Source: Vibrio ostreae (lineage in GTDB: Bacteria; Pseudomonadota; Gammaproteobacteria; Enterobacterales; Vibrionaceae). From it: a DNA stretch of 64,000 nucleotides. The stretch lies in contig NZ_CP076643.1 in assembly GCF_019226825.1 (NCBI RefSeq), positions 558,001-622,000 of the forward strand. The letters run 5' to 3'. Every line of letters starts with the position of its first letter. Within the stretch, counting starts at the first letter, position 1. A program made the position numbers and the translations under genes. This document shows, piece after piece, positions 7,542 through 16,300 of this stretch. Below the pieces are notes generated by a model. It was not told the DNA's origin. It did not search any database and saw only the letters and a program-made list of their open reading frames with translations.

Positions 7542-9968
7542 ATGCCTGAAAAACCTGTTCAGTCAACACCGAAGTTAAAACTTTGGAGTTGGCTAATGGC
7601 GATTATCCTGGCTTGTGTCGGCCTGTTCTTTACTATAGCAGGTGCCAAGCTAGTTTCATTGGGAGGTAGTCTTTACTTCCTCATCGCCGGTATCATCACT
7701 CTTGTTTCCGCCATCCAATTTTTCCGAGTTCGTTCCTCTGCCGTGACTGTTTTCGGCCTTGTTTTCATCGGAACACTCATCTGGGCTTTAGCCGATGTCG
7801 GCATTGACTTCTGGCCGCTGGTTTCACGTCTTATGGTTCCTGCGGGCCTGATGATGCTGGCTCTGGTGACGTGGCCGTTCCTGCGCGCCCGTGAGAGTAA
7901 GTCGTCTTGCAGCAAGCCATCTTTTACCCTTGCTGGTGTGATTCTGGTATGTATGGTGGCAACTCTGGTCAGCATGTTCCAGCCACACCCGACGGTTGAT
8001 AACGGCAGCGAATTACCTCTGATCCCAGTGACCAAGGAAACTCAGCAGAAAAACTGGGAACACTATGGCAACACGGTTGAAGGCAGCCGTTTTGTTGCAC
8101 TGGATCAGATCACGCGTGATAACGTTAAAGATCTGAAAGTCGCCTGGACTTACCGTACCGGTGATATCGCATACAGTAATGGTAACGGTGCTGAAGATCA
8201 GCAAACACCGCTGCAAGTGGGCAACCGTATCTTCCTGTGTACGCCGCACAACAATGTTATCGCGGTAGACGCCGATTCTGGTAAAGAGATCTGGAAGCAT
8301 GAGTTTAACGCTCAGGCACAGGTCTGGAACCGCTGTCGTGGTGTGACTTATTTTGATACCACGCGTCCGGTTCAGCAGCCAACGGTTCCTGGTTCCACTC
8401 CGGTAAAAATCATGGATGTAGCGGCTGAATCTCAGTGTCAGCAACGCATCATCATGAACACCATCAACGCAGAGCTGGTCGAACTCGATGCCAACACGGG
8501 TGAGCTTTGTACCAGTTTTGGTGACAACGGTATGGTTGATCTGAAAAAAGGCATGGGTGATGCCTCGGATCCGACTTATCAGCTGACCGCAGCACCGACT
8601 TTGGCCGGCACCACGATTGTGATTGGTGGCCGCGTTGCCGATAACGTGCAAACGGATATGCCTGGTGGCGTCATGCGTGGCTTTGACGCATACACGGGTG
8701 AAATGCGTTGGGCATTTGACCCGCGTAACCCTAACCCGAATGCAGAACTGCAGGAAGGTGAAACCTACAAACGCAGCTCGGCTAACTCGTGGTCGGCGAT
8801 GTCGTATGATCCGGCGATGAACACCGTGTTCATCCCAATGGGTAGCCCGTCAGTTGACTTGTGGGGAGCAAACCGTACTGAGCTGGACCACAAATACTCA
8901 ACCTCGGTACTGGCGCTGGATGCGACAACCGGTAAAGAGAAGTGGGTATACCAGACAGTTCACAACGACCTTTGGGACTTCGACGTTCCAATGCAGCCAA
9001 GCCTGATCGATTTCCCGATGGAAGACGGTTCGACTAAACCGGCAGTGATTGTTGGCACTAAAGCGGGTCAGATCTTCGTGCTGGATCGTCAGACTGGTCA
9101 GCCATTGACGAAAGTGGAAGAGCGTAAAGTTAAAGTCGGTGATATCCCGAACGAACAGTACTCTGAAACTCAGCCGTTCTCGGTAGGTATGCCGCAAATT
9201 GGCGCGCAAACACTGACTGAGTCGGACATGTGGGGTGCAACACCGTTTGACCAATTGATCTGTCGTATTCAATTCAAGTCAATGCGTTACGATGGTTTGT
9301 TTACGGTTCCGGGCACTGACCTGTCGCTGAGCTTCCCTGGCTCTTTGGGCGGGATGAACTGGGGCAGCATGTCGTTTGACCCGAATAATCAATACGCGTT
9401 TGTGAACGATATGCGTCTGGGTCTGTGGGTACAAATGATTAAGCAAGACACCAGCAACGCGCAAGCCAGCAGTGGTGGTGAAGCGGTGAACGCTGGTATG
9501 GGCGCAGTGCCTCTCAAAGGTACGCCGTATGCCGTGAACAAAAACCGCTTTATGTCACCTCTGGGTATTCCGTGTCAGAAACCGCCGTTTGGTACGCTAT
9601 CTGCGATTGACCTGAAAACGCGTCAGGTCGTTTGGCAAGTGCCGGTTGGTACGGTTGAAGATACTGGCCCGTTCGGAATTAAGATGAAAGCGCCGATCCC
9701 GGTTGGTCTGCCAACGTTAGGTGGTACGCTGGCTACTCAGGGTGGCCTGGTGTTCATCGCTGGTACTCAGGACTACTATCTGCGCGCATTTGACTCGGCA
9801 ACCGGTGAGCAAGTGTGGAAACAGCGTCTGCCGGTTGGTAGTGGCGCCACACCAATGAGCTATGTTTCGCCGCAAACAGGTAAGCAGTACATCCTGATTA
9901 CCGCCGGTGGCGCTCGTCAGTCACCAGACCGCGGTGATTACGTGATTGCTTACACGCTGGATGACTAA
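7542..9968 (+). CDS. gcd: Membrane-bound PQQ-dependent glucose dehydrogenase
   Basis: 808 residues from ATG 7542. An ATG at 7533 exists but lies only one base past the AGGAG at 7527-7531, whereas 7542 has normal spacing. Five membrane helices occupy about residues 15-140; the rest is a periplasmic eight-bladed quinoprotein propeller. Hallmarks are the NWEHYGNTVEGSRF start of the propeller, GGRVADNVQTDMPGG, HNDLWDFDVPMQPSL (containing the catalytic Asp region) and the C-terminal SGATPMSYVSPQTGKQY. The enzyme oxidises D-glucose to gluconolactone in the periplasm and passes electrons to ubiquinone. E. coli Gcd is made as an apoenzyme because that host lacks PQQ synthesis. The divergent PQQ receptor suggests the same scavenging here. 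A terminator follows. Confidence 0.95.
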   Translation: MPEKPVQSTPKLKLWSWLMAIILACVGLFFTIAGAKLVSLGGSLYFLIAGIITLVSAIQFFRVRSSAVTVFGLVFIGTLIWALADVGIDFWPLVSRLMVPAGLMMLALVTWPFLRARESKSSCSKPSFTLAGVILVCMVATLVSMFQPHPTVDNGSELPLIPVTKETQQKNWEHYGNTVEGSRFVALDQITRDNVKDLKVAWTYRTGDIAYSNGNGAEDQQTPLQVGNRIFLCTPHNNVIAVDADSGKEIWKHEFNAQAQVWNRCRGVTYFDTTRPVQQPTVPGSTPVKIMDVAAESQCQQRIIMNTINAELVELDANTGELCTSFGDNGMVDLKKGMGDASDPTYQLTAAPTLAGTTIVIGGRVADNVQTDMPGGVMRGFDAYTGEMRWAFDPRNPNPNAELQEGETYKRSSANSWSAMSYDPAMNTVFIPMGSPSVDLWGANRTELDHKYSTSVLALDATTGKEKWVYQTVHNDLWDFDVPMQPSLIDFPMEDGSTKPAVIVGTKAGQIFVLDRQTGQPLTKVEERKVKVGDIPNEQYSETQPFSVGMPQIGAQTLTESDMWGATPFDQLICRIQFKSMRYDGLFTVPGTDLSLSFPGSLGGMNWGSMSFDPNNQYAFVNDMRLGLWVQMIKQDTSNAQASSGGEAVNAGMGAVPLKGTPYAVNKNRFMSPLGIPCQKPPFGTLSAIDLKTRQVVWQVPVGTVEDTGPFGIKMKAPIPVGLPTLGGTLATQGGLVFIAGTQDYYLRAFDSATGEQVWKQRLPVGSGATPMSYVSPQTGKQYILITAGGARQSPDRGDYVIAYTLDD

Positions 9969-9994
9969 TCATCTGTGAATTGTGACGTTATCGC

Positions 9995-10025
9995 AAAGCC
10001 AACCTCAACCGGTTGGCTTTTTTTG
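9995..10025 (+). terminator. Rho-independent terminator after gcd
   Basis: Stem AAGCCAACC/GGTTGGCTT (9996-10004 and 10011-10019) with a six-base loop and a following run of T's. Confidence 0.9.
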
Positions 10026-10142
10026 TGTACATTTCCCATCATTTGGGCGTCATTCACGCCGGACGCCACCGATAGCCTGGATGATTTAACACAGGAAAGC
10101 GGGGCATAGCTGAGTATGTGGCGGGCTGTCACGGTTTTGTCA

Positions 10143-10182
10143 TTGACTTGTCATGCATCTTATATATGCTAATCCATATATA
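10143..10182 (+). promoter_or_regulatory. Promoter with palindromic operator for the ars operon
   Basis: A -35-like TTGACT (10143-10148) is 16 bases from TATGCT (10165-10170). The latter is embedded in a perfect inverted repeat, TATATATG-N6-CATATATA (10161-10182). An AT-rich dyad over the -10 about 100 bases ahead of arsH is what an ArsR/SmtB-type repressor site would look like. No arsR gene is visible nearby, so the regulator would act in trans. Confidence 0.55.
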
Positions 10183-10277
10183 CGGTATTTCACATTTGTT
10201 CGTTGGCTGTCACAGCCCAAATGTAATATCGACTGACTATCATTATGACTCTCTAACATTAGGCCAAGGTATTCGCC

Positions 10278-11018
10278 ATGTCATTACCTAATATCGATGA
10301 ATCCCTGTTTCATCTTCCCCAACCATCGCAACTTTCTGCTCCTCGTTCAACTCACGCTCCGCGTATTCTTCTCATGTACGGCTCGTTACGAGAGCGTTCA
10401 TACAGCCGTCTGGTGGTAGAAGAGTGTGCGCGTTTGCTCGAGCGTATGGGCGCTGAAGTGAAAGTCTTTGATCCGCAAGGTCTGCCTTTACCAGACAGTG
10501 TCGATGCGAGTCACCCTAAAGTCGCGGAATTGCGCGAGCTGGTCACTTGGTCAGAAGGGCAGGTATGGTGTTCCCCGGAACGGCATGGCTCGATGACTGC
10601 CATCATGAAAGCACAAATTGACTGGATTCCGCTTTCAATCGGTGCGGTGCGCCCAACTCAGGGCAAAACTCTGGCTGTGATGCAGGTTTGTGGCGGTTCA
10701 CAATCGTTTAATGCGGTGAATCAGCTGCGTGTATTAGGGCGCTGGATGCGGATGATCACCATCCCGAACCAGTCTTCGGTGGCGAAGGCGTTTCTCGAGT
10801 TTGATGACGAAGGCCGGATGAAACCGTCGGGTTACTACAACCGCATCGTTGATGTGATGGAGGAATTGGTGAAGTTTACCTGGCTGACGCGTGATAATAG
10901 TGATTATCTGGTGGATCGATATTCAGAGCGGGTTGAAAGTGCTGAGCAACTGATGCAGCGCGTTAACCAAAAAAGAGATTTAGGAGCAAATCGATGGGAC
11001 TTTTTGAACGTTACCTGA
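10278..11018 (+). CDS. arsH: ArsH, NADPH-dependent FMN reductase / organoarsenical oxidase
   Basis: 246 residues. A flavodoxin-like fold carries the FMN-phosphate motif [11 protein letters not shown] (about 36-46) and the ArsH-specific [20 protein letters not shown] segment (about 98-117). ArsH proteins oxidise trivalent methyl- and aromatic arsenicals to less toxic pentavalent forms and reduce quinones or dyes with NADPH. It is the first gene of arsH-acr3-arsC; its last 25 bases overlap the acr3 start, indicating coupling. The ATG at 10278 has a weak ribosome-binding site. Recognition is strong. Confidence 0.95.
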   Translation: MSLPNIDESLFHLPQPSQLSAPRSTHAPRILLMYGSLRERSYSRLVVEECARLLERMGAEVKVFDPQGLPLPDSVDASHPKVAELRELVTWSEGQVWCSPERHGSMTAIMKAQIDWIPLSIGAVRPTQGKTLAVMQVCGGSQSFNAVNQLRVLGRWMRMITIPNQSSVAKAFLEFDDEGRMKPSGYYNRIVDVMEELVKFTWLTRDNSDYLVDRYSERVESAEQLMQRVNQKRDLGANRWDFLNVT

Positions 11019-12040
11019 CTGTTTGGGTCGGTTTAGCCATTATTGGTGGTATTGCGTTAGGCAGTGTGGCGCCAGATGTGTTTGCCGCCATCGCCGGGCT
11101 GGAATATGCCCACGTGAACATCGTGATTGCGCTGCTGATCTGGCTGATGATCTTCCCGATGATGGTACAGATCGACTTCTCCTCGATCAAAGATGTGGGT
11201 AAAAAACCGAAAGGGCTGGTACTGACTCTGGTCATCAACTGGCTGATTAAGCCGTTTACCATGGCGCTGCTGGGCTGGCTGTTTTTCAAAGGTCTGTTCG
11301 CGGACTGGGTTGACCCGCAAACTGCGAGTGAATACATCGCCGGGATGATTCTGCTGGGTGTCGCGCCGTGCACGGCAATGGTGTTTGTCTGGAGTCAACT
11401 GACCAAAGGCGATGCCAACTACACTCTGGTGCAGGTGTCGATTAATGACATCATCATGATTTTTGCCTTTGCACCGATCGCCGGCTTCCTGCTCGGGGTG
11501 ACTGATATCACCGTACCGTGGGATACGCTGCTGCTGTCTGTGGTACTGTATGTTCTGATCCCGCTGCTGGCGGGGGCCTTTACGCGCCAGAAACTGGATA
11601 AAGCCAATGACCACTCAAGGCTTAATAGCTTCCTTGCCACGATGAAACCCTGGTCGATTGTCGGCCTGCTGGCCACGGTTGTGCTGTTGTTTGGTTTTCA
11701 GGCTGAAACTATTTTGCAGCGCCCGGAAGCCATTCTGCTCATCGCGATTCCACTGCTGATCCAGACCTACAGCATTTTTGCCATTGCTTACTGGGCGGCG
11801 AAGCGCATGCAATTACCGCACAATGTTGCTGCGCCGGCCTGCATGATTGGCACATCGAATTTCTTTGAACTGGCGGTCGCCGTTGCCGTCTCTCTGTTCG
11901 GACTGCACTCAGGGGCGGCCCTGGCAACCGTGGTTGGCGTGCTGGTCGAAGTGCCGGTAATGCTGTCGCTGGTCTGGTTTGCCAATCGCACCCGCCATTG
12001 GTTTGGTCCTGTTAATGCATCTTCGGAGCAATCAAAATGA
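10994..12040 (+). CDS. acr3: Acr3-type arsenite efflux permease
   Basis: 348 residues, about ten membrane helices, no signal peptide. C126 in the [13 protein letters not shown] motif is the essential transmembrane cysteine of Acr3; a conserved glutamate lies in the last helices ([10 protein letters not shown]). It exports arsenite, using the proton motive force. The ATG at 10994 follows a strong TTAGGAG Shine-Dalgarno and lies inside the arsH end, so this start is well supported despite the overlap. The stop overlaps the arsC start as ATGA. Unlike ArsB, this BASS-related family is unrelated to the E. coli plasmid pump; it may be annotated arsB in some genomes. Confidence 0.95.
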   Translation: MGLFERYLTVWVGLAIIGGIALGSVAPDVFAAIAGLEYAHVNIVIALLIWLMIFPMMVQIDFSSIKDVGKKPKGLVLTLVINWLIKPFTMALLGWLFFKGLFADWVDPQTASEYIAGMILLGVAPCTAMVFVWSQLTKGDANYTLVQVSINDIIMIFAFAPIAGFLLGVTDITVPWDTLLLSVVLYVLIPLLAGAFTRQKLDKANDHSRLNSFLATMKPWSIVGLLATVVLLFGFQAETILQRPEAILLIAIPLLIQTYSIFAIAYWAAKRMQLPHNVAAPACMIGTSNFFELAVAVAVSLFGLHSGAALATVVGVLVEVPVMLSLVWFANRTRHWFGPVNASSEQSK

Positions 12041-12453
12041 TCGTAATTCACCACAATCCAGAATGTGGCACATCACGTAATGTGCTGAGTATTATTGAGC
12101 AAGCCGGCTATCAGCCGGAAGTGATCGAGTATCTCAATGAAGGCTGGACCCGCCCGCAGTTGCTGGCGTTGTTTGCCGCTGCCAACCTGACACCGAAAAG
12201 TGCGTTGCGCACCAGTAAGTCACCGGCTAAAGAGCTGGGTCTGATGGAAGAGGGTGTTACCGACGAGCAGATCCTGGCTGCCATGCTGGAGCATCCGGTG
12301 CTGGTTAACCGTCCGATCGTATGCAGTGAAAAAGGCGTTAAGCTGTGTCGCCCGAGTGAGCTGGTACTGGATCTGCTCGAGCAATGGCCGCCGGGCCCGC
12401 TGTACAAAGAAGACGGCGAGCTGATCCTTGATGAGCAGGGTAACCGCGTATAA
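12037..12453 (+). CDS. arsC: Arsenate reductase, glutaredoxin-dependent ArsC
   Basis: 138 residues, thioredoxin-fold ArsC of the R773 type. Catalytic C10 is in [11 protein letters not shown], and the arginine triad corresponding to R60/R94/R107 of the model enzyme is found at R58, R92 and R105. It reduces arsenate to arsenite with glutathione and glutaredoxin, producing the substrate of the Acr3 pump. It starts by a 4-base ATGA overlap with acr3. Together with ArsH this gives resistance to arsenate, arsenite and organic arsenicals. Confidence 0.95.
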   Translation: MIVIHHNPECGTSRNVLSIIEQAGYQPEVIEYLNEGWTRPQLLALFAAANLTPKSALRTSKSPAKELGLMEEGVTDEQILAAMLEHPVLVNRPIVCSEKGVKLCRPSELVLDLLEQWPPGPLYKEDGELILDEQGNRV

Positions 12454-12501
12454 ATGCAGTTGTGCAGCCGCTGGTCAGCCTACCGTTGACCTGACACAGA
12501 C

Positions 12502-12545
12502 AAAACCGCCCTGAAGCCGATAAGGCTCCATGGCGGTTTTTTATT
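12502..12545. terminator. Bidirectional terminator between arsC and the cupredoxin gene
   Basis: AAAACCGCC (12502-12510) pairs with GGCGGTTTT (12532-12540), with a nested AGCC/GGCT stem. T-runs lie on both strands, so it can end the plus-strand ars operon and the minus-strand copper operon, which converge here. Confidence 0.88.
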
Positions 12546-12581
12546 TCACGCTATCTGTAACCTGACAGCTCCCCTTGCGTA

Positions 12582-13109
12582 TCAAAGCGCGATTTTCTTC
12601 ACCATCCCTGCCTCAGCATGGCCTGGCATATTACAGGCAAATTCGACATTGTTGTCACCGTGGAAGTGCCACATCAGCTGCTTTGCCTTACCTGGCTGTA
12701 CGGTCACGGTACTGCCGGAATCATGCATATGGTGGTCAATCATGTTTTTCATCATATCGCGGTGTTTAAGTTGTTCACTGGCGGATCCAATTGAGAATTC
12801 GTGATCGATTTTACCGGTATTCATGATGACAAACTGCACCACGTCATTGGGCTCAATGTCGACTTCTTTCTTGAAAGTGACTTTCATATCATCGGAGAGC
12901 AGGACATGCACCACTTTGTCTGGTTTGGCGCCTTGGGCCGGCATACCGACCGCAGACATACCGTCCGTATTCATCATGGCAGAGTGATTCATTTTGCTGT
13001 TGTCCGTCATCATTGCACTGTGGTCTATACCTGCATGATCAGTATTCTTATTGGCCAGTGTATACCAAGAAGCCAGGGCAAGTGTGATTGCCAGAGCGAG
13101 AGTCTTCAT
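12582..13109 (-). CDS. copI: Periplasmic cupredoxin, CopI-like copper tolerance protein
   Basis: 175 residues: a signal peptide (about 1-19), a Met/His-rich linker (about 24-60, with repeats such as NHSAMM), then a cupredoxin fold. Type-1 copper ligands are visible as H103 (DHEF), C159 (FACN), H164 (PGHAEAGM) and M169; a second His/Met patch (HRDMMKNMIDHHMH) lies between. This is the plan of CopI, the blue-copper protein that gives aerobic copper tolerance in Rubrivivax and Vibrio. It is the last gene of the cus operon, just after cusA, and ends at a bidirectional terminator. A role in binding or oxidising periplasmic Cu(I) is inferred from family. Confidence 0.82.
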   Translation of the reverse strand: MKTLALAITLALASWYTLANKNTDHAGIDHSAMMTDNSKMNHSAMMNTDGMSAVGMPAQGAKPDKVVHVLLSDDMKVTFKKEVDIEPNDVVQFVIMNTGKIDHEFSIGSASEQLKHRDMMKNMIDHHMHDSGSTVTVQPGKAKQLMWHFHGDNNVEFACNMPGHAEAGMVKKIAL

Positions 13110-13111
13110 TG

Positions 13112-16100
13112 TTATTTCCTTATGTTTGAGTCATTGCTAACAACGACCTGAGGGGTTGATGTAGGTCGAATGGTTTGAGGTTGTTTAAGTTCACGCTGTT
13201 TCCACAGCCGGAAAATGGCCGGGATGATCAGCAGGGTTAACAGCAGCGCTGATGCCATACCGCCGATCATTGGTGCGGCAATGCGTTGCATCACTTCAGA
13301 ACCGGTACCATGGCCGTACATAATCGGCACCAGGCCAATGATCACGGTCAGTACGGTCATCATGACCGGGCGCACGCGTAAACCGGCGCCTTCTCTGATC
13401 GCCCGGTTCAAATCATCGCTGTCTGGGATGTGCTGCTTTTGCGCTGCATCGATTTTGGCGTAGTGCCAGGCCTGATTAAGGTAGACCAGCATGATCACGC
13501 CGATTTCCACCGCAACACCGGCTAGGGCAATGAAACCGACCCCGACTGCAATCGACAGGTTGTAGCCGAGCAGGTGCATCAGCCACAATCCGCCGACCAT
13601 GGCCAGCGGTAGCGTTGCCATGATGATGAGCACTTCTCCAAGGCGACGGAAGCTGAAGTAGAGCAATAGCATGATGATGGTCAGAGTGACCGGTACCACG
13701 ATACTGAGCCTGTCTTTAGCGCGCTGCATGTACTCATACTGACCTGCCCAGGTCAGGGCATAGCTAGGTGGCAGAGTCAGTTGCTGAGCGACAATTTGCT
13801 GCGCTTCAGTGACGTAAGATCCAAGATCGCGACCTTCAATGTCGACGAACACCCAGCCATTCGGTCGTGCATTTTCGGTTTTGATCATCGGCGGTCCGTC
13901 TTCGTAGCGGATATCGGCGACATCAGCCAGGGCAATACGTGCACCGCTTGGCGTAACAAGTGGCAGGTTCTGCAATTTCACCACCGAGTCGCGATAATCC
14001 TGCGGATAACGTACGTTAATCGGATAACGTTCCAGCCCTTCGACTGTTTCACCAACATTCATACCGCCGACTGCGGTGGAAATCACCTGCTGGACATCTT
14101 TGATATTCAGACCGTAACGCGCTGCAGCCCGGCGCTTGATACCCACCGTGACATAGCGTCCACCAGCAACGCGTTCGGCGTAAACGGAAGCGGTACCGCT
14201 GATTTGATTCAGAATTGGCTCAATCTGCGCGCCAATCTTCTCTATGGTCGCCAGTTCCGGACCGACGATTTTGATGCCAATCGGGGTTTTGATTCCGGTC
14301 GCCAGCATGTCGATACGGGTTTTGATCGGCATTACCCAGGCATTGGTCAGGCCCGGAAACTGCACCAGACTGTCGAACTCTTTGCGTAATGAATCGGTGG
14401 TGACACCTTCGCGCCACTCTGCCTTTGGTTTTAGCTGAATCACAGTTTCCAGCATGGTCAGCGGTGCCGGGTCGGTCGCGGTTTCGGCGCGGCCGATCTT
14501 GCCCCACACGGTTTTGACCTCAGGCACGGTTTTGATCAGTTTGTTGGTTTGCTGCAGCAGTTCGCGTGCTTTACCAATTGATATCCCCGGGTACGTGGTC
14601 GGCATATACATCAGATCGCCTTCATCCAGTGGCGGGATGAATTCACTGCCCAGTTTGCTGGCCGGATAGTAGGCTGACAGCATCAGTACCACGGCAAAGG
14701 TAATTATCGTCTTCGGGTAACGCAGGCTGAGCTTAAGCAGCGGTCGGTATAAGCCAACCAAACTACGGTTGACCGGATTTTTGTGTTCTGGCAATACCTT
14801 GCCGCGAATGAAGTAGCCCATCAGGACCGGAACCAGGGTAATCGCGAGGCCAGCAGAAGCCGCCATGGCATAGGTTTTTGTGAAGGCGAGGGGAGAGAAC
14901 ATTTTCCCTTCCTGACCTTCTAAAGCAAAAACCGGTACAAAGCTCAAGGTAATGATCAGCAGCGAGAAAAATAGTGGCGGGCCGACTTCCTGTGCTGCCT
15001 GGCCGATCACCTGCCAGCGGTTCTGATCGTTAAGCGGGGTACGTTCAATATGCTTGTGCACGTTTTCGATCATCACAATCGCCCCATCCACCATGGCGCC
15101 AATCGCTATCGCAATACCACCGAGTGACATGATATTAGCGTTGATCCCCTGCCAGTGCATGACGATGAATGCCGACAAAATGCCTATCGGCAGACTGATA
15201 GCAATGACCAAGGATGAGCGGATGTGGAACAGGAACAGGGCACAGACAATAGCCACCACGATGAACTCTTCCGCCAGCTTCTTCCACAGGTTCTCGACGG
15301 CGGAATTGATCAGAGTAGAGCGGTCATAGGTCGGCACAATTTCGACGCCATCCGGCAGGCTACGTTGAAGTTCGGCCAGTTTCTGTTTGACGTTGGCAAT
15401 CACCTGACTGGCGTTCTCACCGTAGCGCATGACAATCACCGCGCCCACAGCTTCGCCTTCTCCGTTCAGCTCCGAGATGCCACGCCGCATTTGCGGGCCA
15501 AGGGTGATATCGGCAATATCACCAAGCAACAAAGGGGTTCCTTTACTGGTCACTTTAAGCGGCAGGGCCTGGATATCTTCAATACTCGACAGATAACCGG
15601 TTGTACGCACCATATGTTCAGCTTCTGCGACTTCAATCACCGATGCGCCGGTTTCCTGATTACCGTTTTTGATCGCCGTATTGACTTGTTGCAATGTCAG
15701 GTTATAAGCGCGCAGCTTGGCCGGGTCGATCTGAATCTGATACTGCTTGACCATGCCGCCGACCGTAGCTACTTCCGACACTCCGGACACAGTCTGCAGT
15801 TCATACTTCAGAAACCAGTCCTGCAGGCTACGCAGCTGAGCCAGGTCATGCTGGCCGGTTTTGTCCTGCAGAACATAGTTGTACACCCATCCGACACCGG
15901 TGGCATCCGGGCCGAGAGTCGGTTTAGCATTGTCCGGCAGACGCGGTGCCACCTGACTGAGGTACTCGAGCACGCGTGAGCGCGCCCAGTACATGTCGGT
16001 CTGATCGTTGAAAATGATGTAGACATACGAGTCGCCAAAGAACGAATAACCGCGCACGGTGACCGCCCCCGGCACCGCCAGCATGGCAGTCGTCAGCGGG

Positions 16101-16300
16101 TAAGTGACCTGATCTTCCACCACCTGCGGCGCCTGACCCGGATAGCTGGTTTTAATGATGACCTGCACATCAGACAGATCAGGCAGGGCATCAACCGGTG
16201 TGTTTTTGACACTGTACAGACCGCCCAGTATCAGAGCTATGGTGGCAATCAGTACCAGCAGACGATTGTTGAGTGACCAGCGGATAATGGCATTGATCAT
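13112..16300 (-). CDS. cusA: Heavy-metal RND efflux pump, CusA-like (Cu/Ag)
   Basis: 1062 residues, the full length of HAE-type RND pumps: twelve membrane helices and two large periplasmic loops. Diagnostic segments are TPVDALPDLSDVQVII near the N-terminus, GDSYVYIIFNDQTDMYWARSR, the TM4 proton-relay region AIAIGAMVDGAIVMIENV and the RIDMLATGIKTPIGIKIVG segment typical of the monovalent (Cu+/Ag+) subgroup. It forms the inner-membrane engine of the CusCBA tripartite pump and expels Cu(I) or Ag(I) across the outer membrane. Its ATG overlaps the cusB stop by four bases, and only two bases separate its stop from the cupredoxin ATG. Confidence 0.95.
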   Translation of the reverse strand: MINAIIRWSLNNRLLVLIATIALILGGLYSVKNTPVDALPDLSDVQVIIKTSYPGQAPQVVEDQVTYPLTTAMLAVPGAVTVRGYSFFGDSYVYIIFNDQTDMYWARSRVLEYLSQVAPRLPDNAKPTLGPDATGVGWVYNYVLQDKTGQHDLAQLRSLQDWFLKYELQTVSGVSEVATVGGMVKQYQIQIDPAKLRAYNLTLQQVNTAIKNGNQETGASVIEVAEAEHMVRTTGYLSSIEDIQALPLKVTSKGTPLLLGDIADITLGPQMRRGISELNGEGEAVGAVIVMRYGENASQVIANVKQKLAELQRSLPDGVEIVPTYDRSTLINSAVENLWKKLAEEFIVVAIVCALFLFHIRSSLVIAISLPIGILSAFIVMHWQGINANIMSLGGIAIAIGAMVDGAIVMIENVHKHIERTPLNDQNRWQVIGQAAQEVGPPLFFSLLIITLSFVPVFALEGQEGKMFSPLAFTKTYAMAASAGLAITLVPVLMGYFIRGKVLPEHKNPVNRSLVGLYRPLLKLSLRYPKTIITFAVVLMLSAYYPASKLGSEFIPPLDEGDLMYMPTTYPGISIGKARELLQQTNKLIKTVPEVKTVWGKIGRAETATDPAPLTMLETVIQLKPKAEWREGVTTDSLRKEFDSLVQFPGLTNAWVMPIKTRIDMLATGIKTPIGIKIVGPELATIEKIGAQIEPILNQISGTASVYAERVAGGRYVTVGIKRRAAARYGLNIKDVQQVISTAVGGMNVGETVEGLERYPINVRYPQDYRDSVVKLQNLPLVTPSGARIALADVADIRYEDGPPMIKTENARPNGWVFVDIEGRDLGSYVTEAQQIVAQQLTLPPSYALTWAGQYEYMQRAKDRLSIVVPVTLTIIMLLLYFSFRRLGEVLIIMATLPLAMVGGLWLMHLLGYNLSIAVGVGFIALAGVAVEIGVIMLVYLNQAWHYAKIDAAQKQHIPDSDDLNRAIREGAGLRVRPVMMTVLTVIIGLVPIMYGHGTGSEVMQRIAAPMIGGMASALLLTLLIIPAIFRLWKQRELKQPQTIRPTSTPQVVVSNDSNIRK

